Of a DNA stretch of 40,304 bases, positions 16,216 through 24,034 are shown one piece after another. Below the pieces are notes generated by a model that was not told where the DNA came from, ran no database searches, and saw nothing but the letters and a program-made list of their open reading frames with translations. The first letter of the stretch is position 1; every line of letters starts with the position of its first letter. Origin of the DNA: Pseudomonadota bacterium (lineage in GTDB: Bacteria; Pseudomonadota; Alphaproteobacteria; Rhizobiales; Xanthobacteraceae); the NCBI GenBank assembly GCA_023404705.1, contig JAEYAU010000129.1, positions 1 to 40,304 on the forward strand, in the 5' to 3' direction. Both the position numbers and the translations under genes were made by a program.

Positions 16216-16974
16216 ATGCACGCGCCGCAACGCGAGCTATCCGGCATCACGGGTGAACTTCTGACACGGCTGCGCGACAAGCGGCCGCGCGTGCATTGCA
16301 TCACCAATTCGGTCGCCCAGGCCTTCACGGCCAATGTGCTGCTGGCGATCGGCGCCGTCCCGTCGATGACATTGTCCGAAGAGGAGATCGGCCCGTTCGT
16401 CGCGAGCGCCGACGCGCTGCTGGTCAATCTCGGCACCTTCGATGCCGAGCGTCGCGCCGCGGTCGCGACCGCGATCCAGATCGCCAACGGGCAGGGGCGG
16501 CCGTGGGTGCTCGACCCGGTGTTCATCGAGCGCTCGCCGCCGCGCGCCGACTATGCGCGCGCGCTGCTCGCGCACCGGCCGCGCGCGATTCGGCTCAATG
16601 CGCCGGAGCTCGCGGCGCTGGCGGACGGCGCTGACGCAGCCGCCTTCGCGCAGGCGACGGGCGCGACGATTGGCGTCACGGGCGCGCAGGATCTCGTCAC
16701 GGACGGCACGCGTTCGGTCACCATTACGAACGGCCACGCGCTGATGGCGCGCGTCACCGCCATGGGCTGCGCGGCCTCGGCCGTCACGGCGGCGTTTCTC
16801 GCCATCGAGGCCAACGCCTTCGCGGCGACCGCGGCGGCGCTCACGGCGTTCGGTGTCGCGGGCGAGGTGGCGGGCACGCAAGCCGCTGGGCCCGGCAGCT
16901 TCGCGCCAGCGATGCTCGATGCCCTCCACACTCTCGACGCCGACACACTCGGCGCACGCGCAAGGATCCAGTGA
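16216..16974 (+). CDS. thiM: Hydroxyethylthiazole kinase
   Basis: ThiM phosphorylates 4-methyl-5-(2-hydroxyethyl)thiazole for thiamine salvage. The ribokinase-like sequence begins with the conserved VHCITNSVAQAFTANVLLAIGA substrate-binding region. It then has VNLGTF and a C-terminal phosphate-binding loop with the reactive cysteine (VTAMGCAASAV). Most ThiM proteins read GTGC at that loop; here it is AMGC, a mild deviation. The start is set at 16216 because a nearer-upstream ATG at 16195 lies inside the Thi box. The 252-residue length is normal. The stop overlaps the thiE start. Confidence 0.92.
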   Translation: MHAPQRELSGITGELLTRLRDKRPRVHCITNSVAQAFTANVLLAIGAVPSMTLSEEEIGPFVASADALLVNLGTFDAERRAAVATAIQIANGQGRPWVLDPVFIERSPPRADYARALLAHRPRAIRLNAPELAALADGADAAAFAQATGATIGVTGAQDLVTDGTRSVTITNGHALMARVTAMGCAASAVTAAFLAIEANAFAATAAALTAFGVAGEVAGTQAAGPGSFAPAMLDALHTLDADTLGARARIQ

Positions 16975-17633
16975 TGGTCGATGTTCGTCTCTATGCCCTG
17001 GTCGATCCGGCGCGCGCCAATGGCCGGCCGCTGCCGGAGCTGGCGCGCCAGGTGGTGGCGGGTGGCGCCACGCTGGTGCAACTGCGCGACAAGACCAGCG
17101 ACACGCGCGTGCTGGTCGAGGAGGCGCGCGCGATCCGCGCCGCGCTCGCGGGCTCGGGCGTGCCGCTGCTGATCAACGACCGCGTCGATGTCGCGCTCGC
17201 GGCCGGCGCCGAGGGCGTGCATGTGGGCCAGGACGACATGGCGGTCGCGGATGCGCGGGCGCTGCTCGGACCCGATGCGATCATCGGCCTCTCGATCAAG
17301 ACCGTGGCGCAGGCCGAGGCCGCGCCGATCGAGCTGCTCGACTACGCGTGCATCGGCGGCGTGTTCGCCACCACCTCGAAGGACAATCCGGATCCGCCGA
17401 TCGGGCTCGCGGGCCTGCGCCGCATCGTCGGCGTGTTCCGCGCGCGGCAAGCCGATTTCCCGGTCGGCGCCATCGCGGGCATCGACGCGTCGAATGCGGG
17501 CGAGACGGTCGCGGCCGGCGCCGACGGCGTGGCCGTCATCTCGACGCTCTCGCTCGCGCCCGATCCGGCGGCGGCGACGCGCGACCTGCGCAAGGTGCTC
17601 GACGCCGCGCTGGCGAAGCGGGGCGCGCGATGA
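16974..17633 (+). CDS. thiE: Thiamine phosphate synthase
   Basis: ThiE joins HMP-PP to thiazole phosphate, giving thiamine monophosphate. The TIM-barrel sequence has the expected marks: VQLRDKTSD (pyrophosphate/HMP contacts), PLLINDRVDVALAAGAEGVHVGQDD and IGLSIKT. Next is YACIGGVFATTSKDN, the counterpart of the usual GPVFPTxTK loop, and finally AGIDASNAGETVAAGADGVAVIS. ATG at 16974 overlaps the thiM stop by one base (TGATG); a GTG at 16971 is the alternative. The end overlaps thiD by 4 bp, so thiM, thiE and thiD are translationally coupled. Confidence 0.93.
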   Translation: MVDVRLYALVDPARANGRPLPELARQVVAGGATLVQLRDKTSDTRVLVEEARAIRAALAGSGVPLLINDRVDVALAAGAEGVHVGQDDMAVADARALLGPDAIIGLSIKTVAQAEAAPIELLDYACIGGVFATTSKDNPDPPIGLAGLRRIVGVFRARQADFPVGAIAGIDASNAGETVAAGADGVAVISTLSLAPDPAAATRDLRKVLDAALAKRGAR

Positions 17634-18427
17634 CGCCGATCGCAGTCACCATCGCGGGGTCGGACTCGGGCGGCGGCGCCGGCATTCAGGCCGACCTGAA
17701 GACGTTCTCGGCGCTCGGCGTCTACGGCGCGTCGGTGATCGCCGCGCTGACGGCGCAGAACACCAAGGGTGTCACCGGCATCCACGACGTGCCGCCGGAG
17801 TTCATCACGGCGCAGATCGATGCCGTGTTCTCGGATCTCGCGGTGAGCGCCGTGAAGATCGGCATGCTGTCGCGGCCCGCGACGATCCGGGCGGTCGCGG
17901 CGGGCCTCGACCGCTGGAGCGCGCGCAACGTGGTCCTCGATCCCGTGATGGTCGCGACCTCGGGCGACCGGCTGCTCGCGCCCGAGGCGATCGACGTGCT
18001 GCGGCGCGAGCTCATCCCCCGCGCACTGGTGATCACGCCGAACCTGCCGGAGGTCGCCGCGCTGCTCGACACGGCGGTGGCGGAGAGCGAAGGCGAGATG
18101 CGGGCGCAAGGCGAGCGTCTGCTCGCGCTCGGCGCCAAGGCGGTGCTGATCAAGGGCGGGCACGGCACCGGGCCGGAGGCGACCGACCTCCTGATCACCT
18201 CGGCCGGCATCACCCGCCACGCGGTGCTGCGCATCGATACGCGCAACACCCACGGCACCGGCTGCACGCTTTCCTCGGCGATCGCAGCGGAGCTCGCCAA
18301 GGGCCGCGAGCTCGGCGTCGCGGTGACGAACGCCAAGGCCTATCTCACGGCCGCGCTCGCGGCGGCGGATCGGCTCACGATCGGATCAGGACACGGGCCC
18401 GTGCACCACTTCCATGCGTGGTGGTGA
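17630..18427 (+). CDS. thiD: Hydroxymethylpyrimidine/phosphomethylpyrimidine kinase
   Basis: ThiD makes HMP-PP by two successive phosphorylations. The 265-residue ribokinase-fold protein has the N-terminal signature AVTIAGSDSGGGAGIQADLKTF. It also has DPVMVATSGDRLL, LIKGGHGTG and the C-terminal anion-hole/catalytic segment RNTHGTGCTLSSAIAA. ATG at 17630 sits in an ATGA overlap with the thiE stop. With thiM and thiE it gives a complete salvage route from thiazole and HMP; de novo genes (thiC, thiG, thiS, thiO) are absent from this window. A TRAP-type binding protein begins 18 bp downstream. Confidence 0.95.
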   Translation: MTPIAVTIAGSDSGGGAGIQADLKTFSALGVYGASVIAALTAQNTKGVTGIHDVPPEFITAQIDAVFSDLAVSAVKIGMLSRPATIRAVAAGLDRWSARNVVLDPVMVATSGDRLLAPEAIDVLRRELIPRALVITPNLPEVAALLDTAVAESEGEMRAQGERLLALGAKAVLIKGGHGTGPEATDLLITSAGITRHAVLRIDTRNTHGTGCTLSSAIAAELAKGRELGVAVTNAKAYLTAALAAADRLTIGSGHGPVHHFHAWW

Positions 18428-18445
18428 GGGCGAACGGAGAGAGCG

Positions 18446-19519
18446 ATGACCATCTCACGACGTAATCTGGTCCGCACCGGCGCCCTCGCGGCGGGCGCGC
18501 TCGCGGCGCCGTCGGTCGCGCGCGCGCAGACGCGGCGCTGGCGCATGGTGACGTCCTGGCCGAAGCGGCTGCCCGGGCCCGGCATGTCGGCGGAACGCGT
18601 TGCCGAGCGCATCGCGGCGCTCTCGGGCGGGCGCGTGCAGGTGGCGGTGCATGCGGCCGGCGAGGTGGTGCCAGCCTTCGAGGTGCTCGACGCGGTCGGC
18701 AATGGCGTCGCCGAGCTCGGACACACGGCGTCGTTTTACTGGCAGGGCAAGCAGCCGGCCGCGGCCTTCTTCACCACGGTGCCGTTCGGGCTCACGCCCT
18801 CCGAGCACGTCGCCTGGGTGGAGGCCGGCGGCGGACAGGCTCTCTGGGACGAGCTCTACCGGCCGTTCGGCGTGAAGCCGTTCATGGGCGGCAACACGGG
18901 CGTCTGCATGGGCGGCTGGTTTCGCCGCGAGCTGGCGGGGCCCGATGATCTGCGCGGCCTCAAGATCCGCTCGCTTGGTCTCGGCGGCGAAGTCTATCGC
19001 CGGCTCGGCGCGACGCCGCAGACGACGTCGCCGGGCGAGATCCTCACCAGCCTGCAGTCGGGCGTGCTCGATGCGGTGGAGTTCGTCGGCCCCGGCACCG
19101 ACATCGCGCTCGGGCTTTATCGCGCAGCGCCGTTCTACTACGGTCCCGGCTTCAACAAGCCGAACGGCACCGGCGAGGCGCTGGTCTCACTCAAGCTGTG
19201 GGAGAGCCTCGACGCCGAGACCAAGGCGATCGTCGCGCATGCCTGCGCGACGGAAGCGAACTTCGCCCTCGCCGAGATGGAGCGCCTTAATGCAGAAGCG
19301 CTTGCCGCGCTCACCGAGCGGCACGGCGTGAAGCTGCGCAGCTTCCCGGGCCCGGTGGTAGCGGCCGCGCGCAAGCAGGCGACCGACGTGCTCGCCGAGC
19401 TCTCCGGCCGCAGCGAGCTCGCGCGCAAGACGCACGACTCCTACGTGGCGTTCCGCGAACGCACCACGGCGTGGTCGCGCATCTCGCTGCGTGCCGTGCT
19501 GGAGGCGCGGGAGGCGTAG
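18446..19519 (+). CDS. TRAP transporter solute-binding protein (DctP family), Tat-exported
   Basis: A 357-residue periplasmic binding protein. The N-terminus SRRNLVRTGALAAGALAAPSVARA is a twin-arginine signal. The mature part follows DctP order: WRMVTSWPKRLPGPG at the first strand, the hinge region with FMGGNTGVCMGGWF, then DLRGLKIRSLGLGGEVYRRLGA with the family's conserved substrate-carboxylate arginine region, and SLQSGVLDAVEFVGPG. It starts 18 bp after thiD with an ACGGAGAG ribosome site and no terminator in between. It is therefore probably in the TPP-riboswitch operon and may bind a thiamine-related compound; this is inference. No DctQ/DctM membrane genes are adjacent. It ends 1 bp from the convergent SDR pseudogene. 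Confidence 0.9.
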   Translation: MTISRRNLVRTGALAAGALAAPSVARAQTRRWRMVTSWPKRLPGPGMSAERVAERIAALSGGRVQVAVHAAGEVVPAFEVLDAVGNGVAELGHTASFYWQGKQPAAAFFTTVPFGLTPSEHVAWVEAGGGQALWDELYRPFGVKPFMGGNTGVCMGGWFRRELAGPDDLRGLKIRSLGLGGEVYRRLGATPQTTSPGEILTSLQSGVLDAVEFVGPGTDIALGLYRAAPFYYGPGFNKPNGTGEALVSLKLWESLDAETKAIVAHACATEANFALAEMERLNAEALAALTERHGVKLRSFPGPVVAAARKQATDVLAELSGRSELARKTHDSYVAFRERTTAWSRISLRAVLEAREA

Positions 19520-19520
19520 C

Positions 19521-20224
19521 TCACACCGACCGCGTCAGCCCGCCGTCGACACGGAGGTTCTGTCCCGTGATTAGCCGGCGCCGGGCGAGGCGAGGAACGC
19601 GATGGTGGCGGCGATCTCGGCGTTTCGGCCATAGCGCTGCATCGGGATGCGCTGCCGGCGCTCCTCGGTTTCGGGCAGGCTGTCGATGAAGCCGGGCAGG
19701 ACATTGTTCATGCGCACATTGTCGGCCGCGTACTTGTCGGCAAAGAGCTTGGTGAAAGCCGCGAGGCCGGCGCGGAAGACGCCGGAAGTCGGAAACAGCG
19801 GATCGGGCTCGAAAACCGCATAGGTCGAGATGTTGATGATCACGCCGTCGCGCTGGCGCTGCATGATCGGCGCGACGAGGCGTGTCGGGCGGATCACGTT
19901 CATCAGGTAGACGTCGAGGCCGGTGTGCCACTGCGCGTCGGTGAGCTCGAGGATCGCTGCGCGCGGGCCGTGACCGGCGCTGTTCACCAGCACGTCGATG
20001 CGGCCCCAGCGCGCCATGGTCTCGTCGACGAGGCGCTGCAGGTCCTGGTTCGACTGGTTGGAGCCCGTGACGCCGAGCCCGCCGAGTTCGCGCGCGAGCG
20101 CTTCGCCCTTGCCGGACGACGAGAGTATCGCGATGCGAAAACCGTCGGCCGCGAGTCGGCGCGCGGCCTCGGCGCCCATCCCGCTGCCGCCGGCCGTCAC
20201 GATTGCAACTTTAACGTCAGTCAT
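19521..20224 (-). pseudogene. Short-chain dehydrogenase broken by a one-base deletion
   Basis: The frame from 20224 encodes a normal SDR: nucleotide-binding GGSGMGAEAARRLA near the start, VNSAGHGPRA, and STYAVFEPDPLFPTSGVFRAGL around the active-site region. It ends early at TAA (19571-19573) after FLASPGAG. The missing C-terminus, ITGQNLRVDGGLTRSV, continues in the next frame to 19523. Restoring one base at about 19570-19571 rejoins both parts. The intact SDR at 28147-28926 reads cccgtgatgtagcccgc at the same place where this gene reads cccgtgattagccggc, which locates the lost G. The active-site Tyr also appears replaced (TSGVFRAG rather than YxxxK). It may be a true pseudogene or an assembly error. 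Confidence 0.8.
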
Positions 20225-20299
20225 GACATCGCCTCTCTCAAAATGCGCGCCGTCCGGGCTCGATCGGCTTCCTAGCATGGAGCGCGCGGCAGGCGACGG

Positions 20300-20321
20300 A
20301 ACTTCGGCTCAACTTCCGCTC
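20300..20321. promoter_or_regulatory. Tandem 11-bp direct repeat upstream of araC-type gene
   Basis: AACTTCGGCTC and AACTTCCGCTC lie head to tail, differing at one base. The 11-bp period is about one helical turn. AraC-family activators often bind direct repeats, and this pair is 79 bp before the AraC-type gene and 76 bp before the divergent SDR start, so it could be an operator. Confidence 0.3.
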
Positions 20322-20399
20322 TGCGGACCGGTGCCGCTGTACGCATGCCGTGCGTTGTGGCAATCTCGTGTCATTCCGGTTCTTGGCCGATCGCCGGAC

Positions 20400-21401
20400 A
20401 TGACGATCGAATCTACACTGCTCGACACCGACCACGTGCCGCCGCGTGACCGCTTCACGCTGTGGCGCGACGCTATTTCGGCGACGCATGATGCGACACT
20501 GCCCGAGGGCAGCGATCCGGTGCGCTTCAGCGCTTTGGCGCGCGGCTGGAATCTCGGACCCTTCCTGCTGATCGAGACGCGCGCCTCCGCGCAACGCCTC
20601 GCGCGCGCGCCGCGGGCGATCCGTACCGACCAGATCGATCACTACGTCATCCGCCTCCAGCGCCAGGGCCGCTGGAGCGGCGACGCCGACGGACGCGAGA
20701 GCATCGCGCAGCCGGGCAGCGTGATGACGCTCGACCTCGCGCGGCCGAGCGACGCGATCGGCACCGGAATCGAGAACATCAATCTGCTGGTGCCGCGCGA
20801 GTCGCTCGACACCATGATCCCGCCGATCGACATGCACGGCCTGTTCCTGCACGGCGCCATGGCGGAGCTGCTGCGTAATCATCTCGAGACGCTGGTCGCG
20901 GCGCTGCCCTACATGCCGCCCGATTCCGCGCCGGACGTCGCACGCGCCACCTGCAGCCTGGTGGCGGCGTGTCTGGCGCCATCGCGTGCCGCAGCGGTCC
21001 GCGCGCGCGTCCCGCTCGCGCTCGCGCGGCTCGCCGAGATCCGCCGCTACATCGACCGCCATCTCGAATCGCCGGAGCTCTCGCCGGAAGCGCTGTGCAA
21101 GGCGCTCGGCCTTTCGCGCTCGACGCTCTACGCGACCTGCGAGCCGGTCGGCGGCGTCGCGGCGCTGATCCAGCGGCGCCGGCTCGAGCGCATCCACAGC
21201 ATTCTCGCGGATCCGAACGAGCGCCGCCGCATCTCGGAGATCGCTTACCAATACGGCTTCGTCAGCAAGGCGCATTTCAGCCGCGCCTTCCGCAACGCCT
21301 TCGGCTACAGCCCGCGCGAGGTGCGCGACGGCGTTCCGGCCGAGGAAGCGCGCCGCGCCGGACAGGCCTACGAGACCTGGCTGCGCGATCTCGGCGGCTG
21401 A
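20400..21401 (+). CDS. AraC-family transcriptional regulator
   Basis: A 333-residue regulator. The N-terminal ~180 residues resemble the AraC-binding-like domain of FeaR/NhaR-type activators (FTLWRDAISATHDATLP; DHYVIRLQRQGRWSGD; PGSVMTLDLARPSDAIG). The C-terminal part (about 225-320) holds the two AraC helix-turn-helix motifs, with LSPEALCKALGLSRSTLY first and ISEIAYQYGFVSKAHFSRAF second, then GYSPREVR. Regulators of this type often control aromatic or amine catabolism. ATG at 20400 directly precedes the conserved domain. It is divergent from the broken SDR, its likely former target. Confidence 0.9.
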   Translation: MTIESTLLDTDHVPPRDRFTLWRDAISATHDATLPEGSDPVRFSALARGWNLGPFLLIETRASAQRLARAPRAIRTDQIDHYVIRLQRQGRWSGDADGRESIAQPGSVMTLDLARPSDAIGTGIENINLLVPRESLDTMIPPIDMHGLFLHGAMAELLRNHLETLVAALPYMPPDSAPDVARATCSLVAACLAPSRAAAVRARVPLALARLAEIRRYIDRHLESPELSPEALCKALGLSRSTLYATCEPVGGVAALIQRRRLERIHSILADPNERRRISEIAYQYGFVSKAHFSRAFRNAFGYSPREVRDGVPAEEARRAGQAYETWLRDLGG

Positions 21402-21419
21402 GCGGAACCGCACTTCATA

Positions 21420-21437
21420 TGCAACAAAACGGTTGCA
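21420..21437. promoter_or_regulatory. Putative ArsR operator, distal copy
   Basis: TGCAACAAAACGGTTGCA forms a near-palindrome with GCAAC and GTTGC arms. It has the same 16-bp spacing as the perfect copy at 21467-21482, 46 bp downstream. The pair brackets the likely promoter of the SRPBCC-ArsR operon. Binding by the ArsR protein encoded at 21961 is inferred. Confidence 0.6.
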
Positions 21438-21466
21438 CGTCGCGGCCCTTTGTCCTACATGAATGG

Positions 21467-21482
21467 GCAACCAGGAGGTTGC
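21467..21482. promoter_or_regulatory. Putative ArsR operator overlapping the ribosome site
   Basis: GCAACC-AGGA-GGTTGC is a perfect 6-4-6 inverted repeat. The AGGAGG within it is the Shine-Dalgarno for the SRPBCC gene at 21485, so operator and ribosome site are the same bases. Confidence 0.65.
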
Positions 21483-21484
21483 AT

Positions 21485-21940
21485 ATGAGTACCGATCGTG
21501 TCGAGAAGACTGTTGATCTGAAGTCGCCGGTGTCGCGCGTGTGGCGGGCGCTGACGGACCATCACGAGTTCGGCCAGTGGTTCCGCGTGAAGCTGGAGGG
21601 GCCGTTCGTGCCTGGCCAGGTGTCGCGCGGCCGGATCACCTATCCGGGCTATGAGCACGTCAAATGGGAGGCCGTGGTCCAGCGGGTCGAGCCCGAGCGG
21701 CTGTTCTCCTTCACATGGCATCCTTACGCGGTGGAGCCGGGCGTCGACTATTCCAAGGAGCCGCCGACTCTGGTCGAATTCACGCTCGAGAAAACCGCGG
21801 GCGGGACGCGGCTGCGTGTCGTCGAGTCGGGCTTCGACAAGATCCCGGCGCACCGTCGCGACGAGGCGTTCCGCATGAACGAGGGCGGCTGGACCGAGCA
21901 AGTGAAGAACATCGCGCAGCACGTGGAGGGCGGCGCGTAA
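21485..21940 (+). CDS. SRPBCC (AHSA1/START-like) domain protein
   Basis: A 151-residue single-domain protein of the activator-of-Hsp90-ATPase-like group. Landmarks are VDLKSPVSRVWRALTDHHEFGQWF at the N-terminus, RVEPERLFSFTWHPYAV in the middle and WTEQVKNIAQHVEGGA in the final long helix. The helix-grip fold encloses a hydrophobic cavity for a small ligand. Pairing with a downstream ArsR gene (20 bp gap) is a common arrangement in which the ArsR protein represses both genes; the ligand is unknown. ATG at 21485 follows a perfect AGGAGG site embedded in an operator. Confidence 0.9.
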   Translation: MSTDRVEKTVDLKSPVSRVWRALTDHHEFGQWFRVKLEGPFVPGQVSRGRITYPGYEHVKWEAVVQRVEPERLFSFTWHPYAVEPGVDYSKEPPTLVEFTLEKTAGGTRLRVVESGFDKIPAHRRDEAFRMNEGGWTEQVKNIAQHVEGGA

Positions 21941-21960
21941 GCCGCGCGGGCAGGGGCATC

Positions 21961-22299
21961 ATGCGCACACAGAGGAGCGCTGCCGCGCTGAAGACGCGTG
22001 CCACCGTGTTCGCGGCGCTCGGCGACGAGACGCGGCTCTCCGTATTGGGGCGGCTCGCGCTCGGCGAGCCGCAGTCGATCGCGCGGCTGACCGAGGGCAC
22101 GCGGCTCACGCGGCAGGCTGTCACCAAGCATCTACGCGTGCTGGAAGGCGCGGGCGTGGTGCGTTCGGTGCGGGTCGGGCGCGAGAGCCGCTTCGCGCTG
22201 CAGCCGAAGCCGCTCGACGAGGCGCGCGCCTATCTCGACATGGTCTCGCGGCAATGGGACGACGCGCTCGAACGGCTGAAGGCGTTCGTCGAGGAGTAA
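21961..22299 (+). CDS. ArsR-family winged-helix repressor
   Basis: A 112-residue regulator. The sequence ATVFAALGDETRLSVLGRLALGEPQSIARL and the recognition helix region LTRQAVTKHLRVLEGAGVVRSVRVGRESRF are typical of ArsR. The metal-site cysteines of ArsR/SmtB (ELCVCDL in alpha-3) are absent; the equivalent reads PQSIARLTEG. So the sensor is probably not a metal sensor. It probably represses its own operon through the twin GCAAC/GTTGC palindromes upstream of the SRPBCC gene. Confidence 0.92.
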   Translation: MRTQRSAAALKTRATVFAALGDETRLSVLGRLALGEPQSIARLTEGTRLTRQAVTKHLRVLEGAGVVRSVRVGRESRFALQPKPLDEARAYLDMVSRQWDDALERLKAFVEE

Positions 22300-22379
22300 C
22301 GCGTCTTCACGCTGGTGCGAGCCGGGGGAACCTGACGCGACGTGCCGCTTTGGTCGATGGGGCCAAGACGCGGGACGCC

Positions 22380-23276
22380 ATGAGTTCCTTCGACGATTTC
22401 GAGCGGCTCGCGCTGGACACGGGCGAGACCACCATCTTCCTGCGCCGCTTCGGCGCGGGACCGCCGCTGCTGCTGCTGCACGGCTTTCCGCAGACGCATC
22501 TGATGTGGCGCGCCGTGGCGCCGCTGCTGGCGCGGCATTTCACAGTTGTGTGCGCCGATTTGCGCGGCTATGGCGCGAGCGGCTGTCCGGCCTCGACGCC
22601 GGATCACGCGCCTTACGCTAAGCGCGCGATGGCGCGCGACATGGTCACCGTGATGGAGAAGCTCGGCTTCACGCGCTTTGCGATCGCGGGGCATGACCGT
22701 GGCGGTCGCGTCGCGGCCCGCCTTGCGCTCGATCATCCGGAGCGAGTTTCGCGGATCGCGGTGATCGACGTGCTCATGGTCGCGGATGTCTGGGAGCGCA
22801 CGGATGCGAAGTGCATGGTGGGGTTCTGGCCGTGGTCGCTGCTGGCACAGCCGGAGCCCCTGCCCGAGCGGCTGATCACAGCGGCGCCCGAGGCGGTGAT
22901 CGACGCGGCGCTCGGCGGCTGGGGCACGCCGATCGAGACCTTCGATGCAGAGGCGCGCGCCGCTTTCGTCGACGCGCTGCGCGATGAGGCGCATGTACAT
23001 GCGATCTGCGAGGAGTATCGCGCGGCCGCGACGCTCGATCACACGCATGACGTGGAGGATCGCTCGGCCGGCCGCCGCATCCGCTGCCCGCTGCTCGCGT
23101 TGTGGAGCGGGCGTGGGCCGCTCGAAGCCTGGTACGAGGACGGTCCGCTCGCGCTCTGGCGCGGCTGGGCCGACGACGTGCAGGGCAAGCCAATGGATGG
23201 CGGTCACTTCTTTCCCGAGGAATTGTCGGAGCTCACCGCGCGGGAGCTGCACGTGTTCTTCGCCACCTCCGCTTGA
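22380..23276 (+). CDS. Haloacetate dehalogenase-like alpha/beta hydrolase
   Basis: A 298-residue alpha/beta hydrolase. The nucleophile elbow is GHDRGGR with Asp106, which, with Arg107 and Arg110, matches the Asp-Arg-x-x-Arg carboxylate-binding motif of fluoroacetate dehalogenases. The acid is probably Asp130 (IAVIDVL) and the base His276 (GGHFFPEE). The cap segment PWSLLAQPEPLPE aligns with HWSFLAQP of the Rhodopseudomonas enzyme. There the halide-binding His is replaced here by Pro151, while the Trp (Trp152) and Tyr (Tyr213, EEYR) remain. Activity on fluoro substrates may therefore be lost or altered; chloro- or bromoacetate are plausible. Epoxide hydrolase is less likely because its usual GHDWG is absent. 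ATG at 22380 precedes MSSFDDF. Confidence 0.85.
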   Translation: MSSFDDFERLALDTGETTIFLRRFGAGPPLLLLHGFPQTHLMWRAVAPLLARHFTVVCADLRGYGASGCPASTPDHAPYAKRAMARDMVTVMEKLGFTRFAIAGHDRGGRVAARLALDHPERVSRIAVIDVLMVADVWERTDAKCMVGFWPWSLLAQPEPLPERLITAAPEAVIDAALGGWGTPIETFDAEARAAFVDALRDEAHVHAICEEYRAAATLDHTHDVEDRSAGRRIRCPLLALWSGRGPLEAWYEDGPLALWRGWADDVQGKPMDGGHFFPEELSELTARELHVFFATSA

Positions 23277-23333
23277 CTTCGCGCCGCGCCCGCCGGATGC
23301 AGATGGCGGGCATCGGACATCGAGCATAGGGCA

Positions 23334-24032
23334 ATGACGGAGCGGGTGCTGATCACGGGCGGCGCGTCGGGCATCGGACGCGCGAGCGCAGAGCGCTGCC
23401 GGCGCGACGGCTATGAGGTGGTGGTGATCGATCGCGAGGGCGACGGCATTCGCGCCGATCTGAGCGATCCCGGCGAAACCGCCAAGGCGCTCGAGACAGC
23501 GCTCGCCCACGGGCCCATCACGCGGATCGTCAACAATGTCGGCATGGTGCGCGCCGCCTCCCTCGAGGCGCAGAGCATCGACGACCTCAACGCCGTCGTG
23601 TCGCTCAACCTGCGCTGCGCCATGCAATGCGTGCAGGCGCTGTTGCCTGGCATGAAAGCGGCGGGCTTCGGCCGCATCGTCAACATCTCGTCGCGTGCGG
23701 CGCTCGGCAAGCAGAGCCGCACCGCCTATGCGGCGACGAAGGCCGGGCTGATCGGCATGACGAAAGTGTGGGCGCTGGAGCTCGGCGCGCACGGCATCAC
23801 GGCGAATGCGATCGGCCCAGGCCCGATCCGAACCGCGCTGTTCGATCAGGCCAATCCGCCCGGCGCGCCGCGCACCCAGGCGATCATCGATGCGGTTCCC
23901 GTGAAGCGCATGGGCACGCCCGAAGACGTGGCGCATGCGGTCGCCTTCATGCTCGCCGCGCAGAGCGGCTTCGTGACGGGCCAGGTGCTCTATGTCTGCG
24001 GCGGCATGACGGCCGGCGCGGCGCAGCTCTGA
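23334..24032 (+). CDS. SDR-family NAD(P)-dependent oxidoreductase
   Basis: A 232-residue classical short-chain dehydrogenase. TGGASGIG (residues 8-15) binds the cofactor. NNVG, the active-site serine in NISSRAAL, and Tyr132/Lys136 (YAATK) are intact. The acidic residue after the second strand (VVVIDREGDG) suggests NAD(H) preference. The C-terminus has GQVLYVCGGMTAGAAQL. It resembles FabG-like and 3-hydroxy-acid dehydrogenases; the substrate is unknown. It lies 57 bp after the dehalogenase-like gene and may oxidise the resulting 2-hydroxy acid, an inference from position. It converges on the DUF2380 gene with a 2-bp gap. Confidence 0.9.
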   Translation: MTERVLITGGASGIGRASAERCRRDGYEVVVIDREGDGIRADLSDPGETAKALETALAHGPITRIVNNVGMVRAASLEAQSIDDLNAVVSLNLRCAMQCVQALLPGMKAAGFGRIVNISSRAALGKQSRTAYAATKAGLIGMTKVWALELGAHGITANAIGPGPIRTALFDQANPPGAPRTQAIIDAVPVKRMGTPEDVAHAVAFMLAAQSGFVTGQVLYVCGGMTAGAAQL

Positions 24033-24034
24033 GC

